Origin: Pyrus communis
Lineage: Eukaryota > Streptophyta > Magnoliopsida > Rosales > Rosaceae
Assembly: GCF_963583255.1 (NCBI RefSeq)
Contig: NC_084809.1
Coordinates: forward strand, 11,419,153-11,483,152
DNA length: 64,000 bases
Direction of reading: 5' to 3'
Both the position numbers and the translations under genes were made by a program. Position 1 is the stretch's first letter; each line of letters begins with the position of its first letter. Positions 1-9,395 of the stretch are shown piece after piece. The notes below the pieces were generated by a model. It was given only the letters and a program-made list of their open reading frames with translations, did not search any database and was not told where the DNA came from.

Positions 1-170
1 CCGATATCTCATATCGTACGACCTCCGGCGCACGGTAGCACCCACCATAATCCTTACTCTCAATCCCTCTGAACCGGTCCCAGCTCCCAGATCGGTGATA
101 TTCGACGCACCTCTACGCGGTTTGCCACCGAGTCTTGGATCTAGATCGGCGCGGGATAGCAGTTGCATCG
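1..170 (+). promoter_or_regulatory. 5' leader of the trihelix gene
   Basis: Non-coding sequence directly upstream of the first good ATG at 171. The coding frame stays open upstream to about 135, but there is no ATG in that stretch, so it is read as 5' UTR. The promoter proper lies mostly left of the window. No clear TATA box could be placed. Confidence 0.5.
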
Positions 171-1226
171 ATGGAAGAGGACGACGAGATCCTGTCACCG
201 GCGTCTGGAGGAAGCCGATCTCCGACGTCGCAGAGGCAGAACGGTCGGATTACGGTGACGGTGGCGGTGCCGCCGGCGCAGATTCCGGCACCGACGCCGT
301 CTCAGAACAAAACCCTAACCCTAGCTCTCCCGTCGTCGGGTAAGCAGCAAGGGCGGAGCAGCGGCGGAGGAAGGGAAGATTGCTGGAGCGAGGAGGCGAC
401 GGCGGTGCTGATCGAGGCGTGGGGGGAGAGGTACTTGGAGCTGAGCAGGGGGAATTTGAAGCAGAAGCACTGGAAGGAGGTGGCAGACGTCGTGAGTAGC
501 AGGGAGGACTACGGTAAGATTCCCAAGACTGACATACAGTGTAAGAATAGGATTGATACTGTGAAGAAGAAGTATAAGCTCGAAAAGTCGAAGATTGGGG
601 CTGGAGGAGGACCCAGCAAGTGGCCCTTTTATGAGAGGCTCGATCATTTGATTGGTCCCTCTGGTGGTGCTAAGGTGGGTCCTGGGTCTGGTGGTGGTGG
701 AAGTGGTAGTGGTGAGTTTTCGGGACATAGCCAGAAAATGCCCGTCGGGGTTCGACATAGCCAGTGTCTGGGGCATAGGGCGAAACGGGAGGGAAAGATT
801 AGACAAAAGGATTTGGTGGAATGGGACTCAGATGAGTCGCGGGAGCTGTCGCCTTTTTCGATTGATAATGAGGTTTTCGAGCGGAAGAGGAGGAGGACTG
901 CCAATGCCAATGCGAGTGTGGGGAAGGGGGTAGGGGGTGGATTAAAGCCTTGTGCGGTGGGTAGAGAGAAAGAAGGAGGAGGCGGAGGGTGGGGAAGCTC
1001 GATGAGGGAGTTGACTCGGGCGATATTGAAGTTTGGGGAGGCTTATGAGCACGCGGAGACAGCGAAGCTGCAGCAGGTGGTGGAGATGGAAAAGCAGAGG
1101 ATGAAGTTTGCCAAGGAGTTGGAGTTGCAGAGGCTGCAGTTTTTCATGAAGACACAGGTGGAGATTTCTCAGCTAAAGAGCGGAAGTGGAAGAAAAAGTG
1201 GGGTTAATGGGGGTCGGGAATGCTAG
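171..1226 (+). CDS. Trihelix transcription factor, ASIL/6B-interacting type
   Basis: Single-exon gene of 351 residues. Residues about 71-160 form a trihelix (Myb/SANT-like) DNA-binding domain: it opens with CWSEEAT, has the WKEVADVV helix and CKNRIDTVKKKYK recognition helix, and closes with WPFYERLDHLIG. A Gly/Ser-rich linker follows, then an acidic and basic stretch containing KRRRT, a likely nuclear signal. The C-terminus (about 290-340) is a long Glu/Lys/Gln-rich coiled coil, the usual dimerisation region of the SIP1/ASIL clade. Family members are nuclear and bind GT-type elements; Arabidopsis ASIL1/ASIL2 repress seed-maturation genes. The start is the ATG at 171; the open frame upstream has no ATG. 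The domain call is firm; the ASIL2 orthology is inferred from family resemblance and from its neighbours. Confidence 0.9.
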   Translation: MEEDDEILSPASGGSRSPTSQRQNGRITVTVAVPPAQIPAPTPSQNKTLTLALPSSGKQQGRSSGGGREDCWSEEATAVLIEAWGERYLELSRGNLKQKHWKEVADVVSSREDYGKIPKTDIQCKNRIDTVKKKYKLEKSKIGAGGGPSKWPFYERLDHLIGPSGGAKVGPGSGGGGSGSGEFSGHSQKMPVGVRHSQCLGHRAKREGKIRQKDLVEWDSDESRELSPFSIDNEVFERKRRRTANANASVGKGVGGGLKPCAVGREKEGGGGGWGSSMRELTRAILKFGEAYEHAETAKLQQVVEMEKQRMKFAKELELQRLQFFMKTQVEISQLKSGSGRKSGVNGGREC

Positions 1227-1674
1227 TAACCATCGTAGCAGCAACAACAACAACAACAGTGATTGTAGCAGCTAGGAAAGGTGAAAAAACCAACCCATGT
1301 TGGCAAATTTGTATTAAAAAATGGTAGATTTGAGTGTATGATCTGTTTCTTGTGGGGTTTGTGACATAGTAGTTGAGTCAGTTTGTGAAATCATGGTGTT
1401 AGGAGAGAGTAGCGGTTATTGGTAAAATGGTTGATTAGGATTTAGAGTCGGATTATTGCTGGAAGTATTGTCGGATTATGAAGTAAGCATCAACCTTAGC
1501 GAAAGGAGTAACGAAAAATTTAGCGTTGTTGCTTGCTGCTTATCAAGCGTATGATCTTCATGTATTTTTATGGTCACTTGTAATGAAATGTCGTTACTGT
1601 GAGAATCTCGAATTGTCATTGCTGGTTGTAGATTGCTTATGAGATGAATGATGGCTCGTCTAGGACTGATTTTG

Positions 1675-1860
1675 TGCTTCTGTAAGAAACACTTATGCTC
1701 CTAAACACTTTTTCTAGAAGCACTTTTATTAGAAAAACATTGAAACTTTTGTTAAAAATCTAAGTGCTTTTTGTAAAAGAGTTGGAAGTGCTTTCGCAAG
1801 GAGCACCTAAGCTTCTTTAAAAAGCGTTATGGGAACCAAAAACACTTTTAAACTTATCTT
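1675..1860. repeat. Dispersed repeat with AAGTGCTTTT motifs, copy 1
   Basis: The stretch is built from inverted and direct copies of AAGTGCTTTT/AAAAGCACTT-type words. A related stretch occurs at 18290-18505 and a shorter one at 55395-55520. This looks like a decayed MITE family. No clean terminal repeats or target duplication could be placed. Confidence 0.4.
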
Positions 1861-1889
1861 TTGTTAAAGTGTGGGCAGAAACGTTTTGA

Positions 1890-1919
1890 TGGGGGGAGGG
1901 GGAGGGGGGGGGGGGGGGA
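1890..1919 (+). repeat. G-rich low-complexity tract
   Basis: About 30 bases that are nearly all G, with two interspersed A. Runs of this kind can form G-quadruplexes and often carry assembly error; no function is claimed. Confidence 0.6.
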
Positions 1920-1968
1920 ACATGCTTTTTTAGCATATGTGATACTAGTTAACTAGTTTATAAATTGG

Positions 1969-2119
1969 GAGTTTTAACGAAAAATTTACGGTACTGTTCA
2001 TTTTAACGAAAAACCATATTTTCACACTAAAAAGTCAATTCTGATACTATTAACTTTATCCTTTATTTTGTCCTTATCGTTAAAACTCAAAGTTTTCAAG
2101 TCCTTTTCATTAGTTTTCT
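1969..2119 (+). mobile_element. Short MITE-like element, copy 1
   Basis: It begins GAGTTTTAACG and carries the inverse CGTTAAAACTC near its far end. The interior includes words such as GTACTGTTCA and CTTTATTTTGTCC. A second copy in the opposite orientation lies at 7311-7457 inside the solo LTR, so this is a dispersed family. I remember this repeat as common in apple and pear, which is recall only. Confidence 0.6.
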
Positions 2120-3364
2120 TTTATAAATTAACTACTGCAAGTGGTCAATTGGAAATGCGGTAGAATTTTAGGTCAGGTATGCAGTATGCTCTCGGTCTTG
2201 GGTTTGAAGGATGATGTTGGTAAAAACACGGATGATTCCCTGCTTTGAAAGGATGTGTACTATTTGACTGTTGTCGCAGTGCACTGAATTCTTTTTGTCT
2301 TTTCGGGCCCTTTGGAGATTAATCGTACCATTTAGGGTGCAGGATACCTCAAACTTGAGCCGAAAAGAAAAAACTACTTTGTAAATTACTTATTCTAGTG
2401 TGGTGAGAACTGATAATGTAAGTATGAGATGTTTATGTTGAGGACTGAATGTTTGTATGAGATGTTTACCGTTTACTTGATGAGCTCCATAGCCAAAATT
2501 CAAAGTGATCAAGCGCATATTATGTTGGGTGTACCATATGGATCGAGTCAATAAGTTGGGCCACAAATTGTTTACAGAAAGTGGTTTTTTGTACACCCAA
2601 TTTTTATTTTTGGACACCTCAATTAAATTTACATGTTTTTTTGGACACCCATATAAATTTATAATATTTTTAAATCGTCCATACTTAAAAATAGAGAACA
2701 AAAATGGCACAACCATCTCAACTGTGAATTCAAATCAAACCGGCCTCCCAAACCCTTCTCATTTCTATCGCATAAATTACATTTTATCTCTCAGGTTTTG
2801 GTGTAATTGCAACCTTGTATAACATTTTTAAAATATTTCAATCTCATACAAAAACTTGTATTTGAGCCGTAATTTCATACATTCAAAGTCAAACCGTCAA
2901 TTTGATCATTAAGTAATAATGCGGCAACTGCGGGTCTCTTTTGCTGAACTTTTTGAAGGTTGAGTTTTAAATCTATTTAAGCCTTTTGGCTTCTTTTGTA
3001 ATACACATTCAAGAATTAGTTAAATAAACTTTTCGGTTTTCTCCCAAACTCTAGTGGATTCTTAAACATTATTCTTCTGCGGTTTACGTTTGTATCCCTT
3101 GTGTTGTTAGCTTGTGCTGCGCGAATAAAACTACTGGAGAAACAAAAGAATGATAACAATGGCACAAATTTCCTTCATGAAAAGTAACCGTGCAATGCAG
3201 ACAACTTGGTTTACGGGATTGAAATGGAATATAATAAGGATAAAAAATACTAAGTTAAAACCCACTTTATTATTATTTTTGTTGTTGAAAGAATTACACC
3301 ATTGAAGCCATGGCATGATTTCTGTAACTTGTTCTTCTTCCATATTCTCACTTCCAATGACCCA
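2120..3364. other. Intergenic, no gene seen
   Basis: AT-rich sequence with only short, overlapping open frames on both strands and no splice-consistent coding pattern. The part around 2990-3120 (a T-rich stretch ending in words typical of LTR 3' ends) may be a degraded LTR fragment, but it could not be bounded. Confidence 0.4.
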
Positions 3365-3518
3365 ACACATGTAGTCTTTATCTTCAACTTTGCTCTGTAA
3401 ATATTCTAAATAAATAGACGCTATTTAGACATATGAACTGATGCTCTGTAAATATTCTGTAAATATTCTAAATAAATAGATGCTATTTATCTTCAACACA
3501 TGTAGTCTTTATCTTCAA
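3365..3518. repeat. Local duplicated block
   Basis: The 23-base segment starting ACACATGTAGTC occurs at 3365-3387 and again at 3496-3518. Between them a word beginning GCTCTGTAAATATTC, followed by an AAATAAATAGA-type stretch, is also duplicated. This is a small tandem or replication-slippage structure with no coding content. Confidence 0.6.
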
Positions 3519-3689
3519 TTTTATAAAAAAAAATGTTACAAAATTTAATCACAAATTTCACTTGGGTAATTATCAAAATCGAAAAATAAAAGAGATTAAA
3601 AGGGTCAAAGAAAAGAATTAGGATAAGAGTTAAATACTAATAAATAAAAAGAAAATGAAACTACAATCAATATTAAGATCTTCTGTCAT

Positions 3690-3830
3690 TTAATACTACG
3701 GTCTAATATTATTCTTCTTCACTTGTAAGTGAGAGATCTTAAGTTTGATTATTACCAAAGATGATGTTGAATCAAATTATTGCTAGCCCATTGTGAGGCT
3801 TAACCCATAATATTGTTTGTTCAAAAAAAT
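3690..3830 (+). mobile_element. Degraded tRNA-derived SINE, plus strand
   Basis: The sequence matches, in the opposite orientation, the better-kept repeat at 34290-34456. Shared words are CACTTGTAAGTGAGAG, GCTAGCCCATTGTGAGGCTTA and ATATTGTTTGTT. An A-rich tail follows. The RNA polymerase III B-box is visible in the other copy and decayed here. Confidence 0.5.
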
Positions 3831-6338
3831 TAAAAAAAATGTTCTATTCAGGTTGAACATAGTTCTCTACAAAAGAATATTTGATGATTTGAAAGTTAAA
3901 GTAAAGGTGTTCGGCCTTCTAAGACATATTAAATACTCTCCCTTAGTACAAATAAAAAAAAATTAAAAAAATTAAAAAAAACCCAATTAATCATAGATTT
4001 TTGAGGCCTCTGATTTTTCTACCAAAATATGTAAGTCATCAAATCCATGTGCACTTCCTATTTAGTTTTAGGTAGATATGAAACTAATTACATAAAAAGA
4101 GGTAAGCTATACATCTCAACAAAGAGGTAGGCTATACAATAAAAAGATTGCTTGGTATAACATCTAACAAAATCACTTCAATGGAAATATAAACTTTATG
4201 TAAGTGGCCATTCTCCAAATTGAACATGCATTACCTAAATCTATCTTCTGGAAGTGATGATCATAAAAAACACCCATATGATCGCACCAAGCTGGAAGCA
4301 AAATGTATTTTACTTATGTGAAAGCTTACATTTTTATCTCATACCCGACACTCAAATATTCAATAGCAATACAAATTCACCAAACACTTAGGCATAAACA
4401 AACAATAACCGACTAAAAATAAAAAAATAAAGAAACTAAACAAAAAAATAAAAATTTACATTCAACAGAAAAAAACACATCATGGGTTGTTCATATCAAC
4501 ATGGATGGTGTGATTATGTATTTAAAAGGCAGCAGATTAATTAAAAAAAAATTGGGAATTATGGTTGTTTAATTGTACCTAAGATACAGTAGTTGTGGTT
4601 GCTGGTGTTAATTGGCCTTCGAGGGAATTGAAGACCTTGAATTATAAAGGAATGCAGAAACTAGGATTAAACTAAGAAATATGCCACTAAAGGTCCCTTA
4701 AGACTGAACGGAAAGCTTATGCAACATTGATCTGCACGCAAAACATACTTTACATGTAAGCAATGGGGTTTGAGATTAGTAACCAGTGAGTTTTGGAAAA
4801 ACTATAGTATTTTGATATGCGTGTTAAACTAAGGAATGATTTTTCACATTCTCATTTTCTCTTTTTGCATTCTTTCATTTGTTTTCATCTCATAATTTTC
4901 TTTGATTTGACCCAAAAAAAATAAAAATAAATAAATAAATTCCCCTCAGAATATCGAAACAAAAGGGAGTGCAACGAGAAAGTGCAGAAATTATTTCCCG
5001 CCATACTTATGCCTTCTTAGGTAACAATTTGGTGTTTTCTCCTTAGGTCGGGATGGTGTACTGTTTTTGGGCAACAACTAGAAAGGCCCAACACCAAAGT
5101 GCACGGTAGAAACTGCAATGAGAAGCAACTAAAATGCAGGATGCAAAGTGAAGTGGTAGGACACACTCATATACGTGGCGTAGAGTTGGATCTTGTTATC
5201 GGACAAAACTTCTAAAAGGATAAGTTTAGGTCTCTTGTGCCTGAACCACACCATTCACACCATTTTCTTACAGTTCTATATTTTTCAACCGACTCCACCG
5301 AGACCGAGAAAGAGATAGAGTCGACAACTTTGTTTCTTCTTTCAACCCTCTTCATTGTCTTCTCCTTCACGATGCACCGTGTTGGACGAGGGTTTAGGAT
5401 TAGGAGGTTGCGGCTATCCAGTGGGGTTTCCAAGTTACCGACATTGGTAATGTATATAACTCATATATAATACACACACACACACATACACATATAAATT
5501 GTGTGGTTGGTTTTCTTAGGGTAACTTGTGGAGAGATAAGGAAATAGCATTAAAGACTTTCGAAAACATCTACTCAAGGACTTGAGGAATTCGAAAGTGA
5601 GGTTAAACTTACCGCATGCTATAACATGTGAATCTAGTTTAAATTAGTCGTATAAGTAGAAATCTTAAATTGTATCTGAACTAAATCATGATGGAAGTTA
5701 TCATCCAATGCATTTTATCTTTTCAACTGAAGAATTCTAATAGTTGTCAACAATGCATTAACAAAAGATCTACAAAGAAAACAACGATCATTTCTTATTT
5801 TCGTTGATTGACATCATTTGAAGGCATGAAATGCACACTACTAGATTTTGTATGGGAAGATATTGAGGAGCAACTTTGTCATTACAAAAATTCAATCTAC
5901 GAAACCAACAATTTGGTGAACAACGCATTGTCTCTACAAAAACCAACAATTTAGTGACTAAAATACTTTGCGTACCAATAAGTAAAAACTTACGAGATCA
6001 AATCAAAAGCTGATAATTTATTACACAATAAAAATAAAAAATAAAAAAGCAATTAGTCATATCTTTGTATAAGCTAACCAAGTAGAATAATTATAATGAT
6101 GCAAAATATATATACCTTTGATTGTTTTCTAAACTGGGAATGGAAAAAAAAAAAAAAAAAAAAAAAAACTAAATATGAGAACAGTAAACTTTAAATAAAA
6201 TTAAAAAAACAAAAAACGAAACTTGCTTGAAAGTAGATCCTAACGTCTGATCTTGGAAAGCAAGTCAAACCCTTGTATAAAGTCAAAATCAATGTGAATA
6301 AAAATTGAAATTTGAGAATTAGGGATTTCAGATTTTAC
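3831..6338. other. Intergenic, no confident gene
   Basis: AT-rich stretch with homopolymer runs, including a 25-base A tract near 6148. An open frame at about 5370-5450 ends at a GTAATG donor-like site and could be a lost first exon, but no continuation or homology is recognised. A short CA microsatellite lies near 5472. Confidence 0.35.
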
Positions 6339-6490
6339 CCAAGAAGTACGGTAGTACTTGACAAACTCCTCCCTCGAAGCTTGGCATTCTACTGGATACC
6401 ACAGATCTTCAACGCGATTTAGGTCTGCTTTTTGTTCGATTCTTTCTCCATACACGCGTACAAAGCGTCCTGAGCCTTTCCAAACACATC
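6339..6490 (-). pseudogene. Possible gene fragment with frameshift, unrecognised
   Basis: On the minus strand one frame reads KAQDALYACMEKESNKKQT and stops; a second frame then continues with VEDLWYPVECQASREEFV and KYYRTSW, ending at a TGG/GTAAAA donor-like junction. The switch between protein-like frames suggests a decayed exon of a small Cys-containing protein, perhaps a mitochondrial CHCH-type protein. That identity is only a weak impression, and no other exons were found. Confidence 0.3.
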
Positions 6491-7310
6491 AAGTTGCAGA
6501 TTAAACCCCAAACTTGATAGGGGCAAAATGGAAAGCACAATGTTGTTATGAACAGTAAAACAGTTTGTTTTGGGTTTTAGTATGTATCAAGAGAGATTAT
6601 ATTAATACACTCCAAATTATTTCTCTCATATCTTTTTAATTTTTTAATAATTTTTCTGAAGTAATTTGAAATGTGTGAATACAATCTCTCTATGTTAAAT
6701 ATGCTTATATTTAAGAAATAAATCTGATCTTTAACAAACGAAAAATTTGAAGTTATAGTCCACTTAATAAATCTAACATTTAAACTTCATGCTAACATTC
6801 GAACATATCATTCTCCCACTTAAGCATAGGGGTTGTAAAATCCCGTTCGTAGATTTCACTGTTATAATCTACTTATTGTTATTATTGAAAATTTATGTTA
6901 TTTTTTGGGAATTTATATTAATTTATTTGAATTTAGATTTTAATTAAACTAATTACGAAGTTTGAAGTTTGAAAATTAATTAATTTAAAATCTATAGACC
7001 TTTCGAGGTCACAATTAATGTTTTCGAATAAATCTTGAAACCATGAGTGTATAGGCGAAAGCCGTTTTTGAATTCGGATTATAGCGGTATAGTTACGGAC
7101 ATTTAAAAATGTTTTTCTAAACTTTAGATTTTAAGTTATTTAAACTCTCACTTGTGGGAAATGAGATGAATCAGATTAGTGATTGTGGACCAATTAGACA
7201 AATGGCAGGAGGTCAATTAGGCATGTGTATTTGTGGACCAATCAGAAAATAAGGTGAGGAAGGCAGCAACCAATCAGGGAGAAGTGGGAAGAAAATGAAA
7301 AATAAAAAAA

Positions 7311-7457
7311 AACTAATGAAAATGTTTTCAAAACTTTGAGTTTTAATGATAAGGACAAAATAACTGGTAAAGTGAATAGTACTAGAATTGACTTTTTGTG
7401 TAAAAATGTGATTTGTCATTAAAGTAAATAGTACCATGGGTTTTTCGTTAAAACTCT
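7311..7457 (-). mobile_element. Short MITE-like element, copy 2, nested in the solo LTR
   Basis: This is the reverse complement of the repeat at 1969-2119: it carries GAGTTTTAATGATAAGGAC near one end and TTTTTCGTTAAAACTC at the other. Its place inside the LTR means it inserted into this LTR lineage. Whether that was before or after the LTR arrived here cannot be told from one copy. Confidence 0.6.
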
Positions 7458-8261
7458 CTACTAAAAAATCCCGACTCTCCTTCGAAGGAACTCTCTGGAA
7501 CTCTCTCTGTTTTCTACTTCCAGATGATCTCATCAACTCCAAGTGGGAAGAAGGAAAAGGATTCTCAAAACTTAAATCCCCAAAATTGTAAAATATTAAG
7601 GGGGAAGTCCATACTCTCACTCTTGCTTTGAGGCAGAGCAGCAAAGGGAGAATCTCACTTCAATTTGCAACGGTGGTCATCCAATTGCAACATCAACAAC
7701 AAAGGGTGCTGGCAAGTGGTGAGGTTTTTTTCTTATAAATTTAGAATTATGTTGATCTGTATGATTGTGGTTGTTGCTATTTTTGGGTGCTGAAGAGTGT
7801 GAAATTGTAGGTGCTGGCAAGTGGATATTTTTGGTTGAGTAGATAAATTCATGTATGCTTGCAAGGTGTTTGATTTAATACCCAAGAAGACTTACGCTTA
7901 GTTTGTTCTATGAAATTGTTGTATGTGGATGCTGAAACTTAATTGTTAGTAAACAACCAAATGTTAATGCGGATCTTTATTAAGTTCTATTATTGATAAG
8001 GTTATTAAACTGAGTTAAACCAACCAAACTACTGTTTTGTTATATCAATTAACAAGCAAATGGTATTACCTTCTGGATTCAGAGTTCTGTTATATGAAAT
8101 ACTTCTTTCGTTACCAAGCATCTAGACCTAGAAGGGAATTCTAGTTGAAATAACATCCTTGTTAATTTTGTGCTTATTTGAGTGTGTTTGGTTGTGGTTT
8201 GAGAGTTTAGATTGTTTACTAGTATTTATATTCAAATCAATGGTAAACGAACCAATTTCTC

Positions 8262-8263
<2 letters not shown>

Positions 8264-8294
<31 letters not shown>
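8264..8294. repeat. AT dinucleotide microsatellite
   Basis: About 15 uninterrupted TA units inside the solo LTR. Confidence 0.9.
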
Positions 8295-8297
<3 letters not shown>

Positions 8298-8694
8298 CCG
8301 CATATACATGTCAAAAAGGGGTAGTGGCAGGAGTGAAGAGGTAGTGTTTTAAGTTGAAAACCATTAACTTTAAGTTGGTTTATTAAAGGATAGAGAAAAA
8401 AGGTTACGAAGCATAGACATAGAACCTTACAATGTTGATTGCATAGATGAGAAATAATATGTATGATTACTAGTATGAAAATGTGACTTGGTTTTATAAA
8501 TGTGTTTTATATGAAAATGTGATTCTTTTATAATTGGCCATCAATCTATTTTATCAAATGTGAATTGATTCATGGATTGGTAATATTTGTGAAAAGGTGA
8601 TTTGAAGTGCATATTGAAATGTTTATGAATTGTGTTATAAATATACATTTGAAATGTTGAGAAATGCGAGGGCTAGTAAGGGACCGTTACCCTA

Positions 8695-9395
8695 GTGTCA
8701 CGGGGTTAGGTGACACCCAGTCCGCACCATGTAGAAGTGATACATGGATGGTTCTGCTTGGTTAATCCGCGATGGGGGACCATATTATTTATGGATCACG
8801 CTTGGTTAATCCACGATGGGTGATCCTTATGGCCATGTATACTTAGGAGTGATCATGCTTAGTTAATATGCGATAGGTGATCACTACCTAACAGTTCCGT
8901 AGGTGTGACTCTACTTGGTTAATCCGCAATAGGGGGTCACTACCTACTTAGCTATCTTGGTCCTGCTTGGTTAATCTGCGATAGGTGATACTGGAAAGCG
9001 GATTCCTATTATTATGGAATAACTTTTGATTCCTATCCTGGATTTGGAATCATCGTAAGGGTTCTGTAGGTGTGACTCTACTTGGTTAATCCGCGATAGG
9101 GGGTCACTACCTACTTAGTTTTCTTGGTCCTGCTTGGTTAATCCGAGATAGGGGACCATATTTTCTATGGATCGCGCTTGGTTAATCCGCAATAGGCGAT
9201 ACTTATATTTTTGGTATGCCATACACACTCTTAGGGGTGATCATGCTTGGTTAATCTGCAATAGGTGATCACTGCCTAACAGATGCGTAGGAGTGACTCT
9301 GCTTGGTTCATCCGCGATAAGGGGTCACTGCCTACTTGGTTACTGCAGGGGTGGTTCTGCTTGGTTAATCCGCGATAGGGGGCCACTTCCTATTT
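8695..9395 (+). repeat. Array of about eleven stem-loop units with a shared core
   Basis: The core CTTGGTTAATCCGCGATAG recurs with small changes about eleven times (near 8758, 8800, 8859, 8915, 8966, 9081, 9132, 9177, 9246, 9302 and 9360). Most cores are bracketed by short arms that differ from unit to unit yet are complementary within a unit. Examples are GGATCAC (8793-8799) with GTGATCC (8820-8826), AGTGATCA (8848-8855) with TGATCACT (8878-8885), and TGGTCC (9125-9130) with GGACCA (9153-9158). A loop-only hairpin, GTGTCAC with GTGACAC, opens the array at 8695-8715. Function is unknown. Confidence 0.8.

Noticed and set aside
321..933. Open frames on both strands overlapping the trihelix gene
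   Set aside because: They are shadows of a GC-rich coding exon; only the frame from 171 has a known domain.
2390..2822. Overlapping 105-108 residue frames on both strands
   Set aside because: Composition is AT-driven, there is no recognisable domain, and no splice context.
8695..9395. Possible CRISPR-like array
   Set aside because: Plant nuclear context, unequal spacing, and spacer edges that pair with each other; it is a repeat within an LTR.
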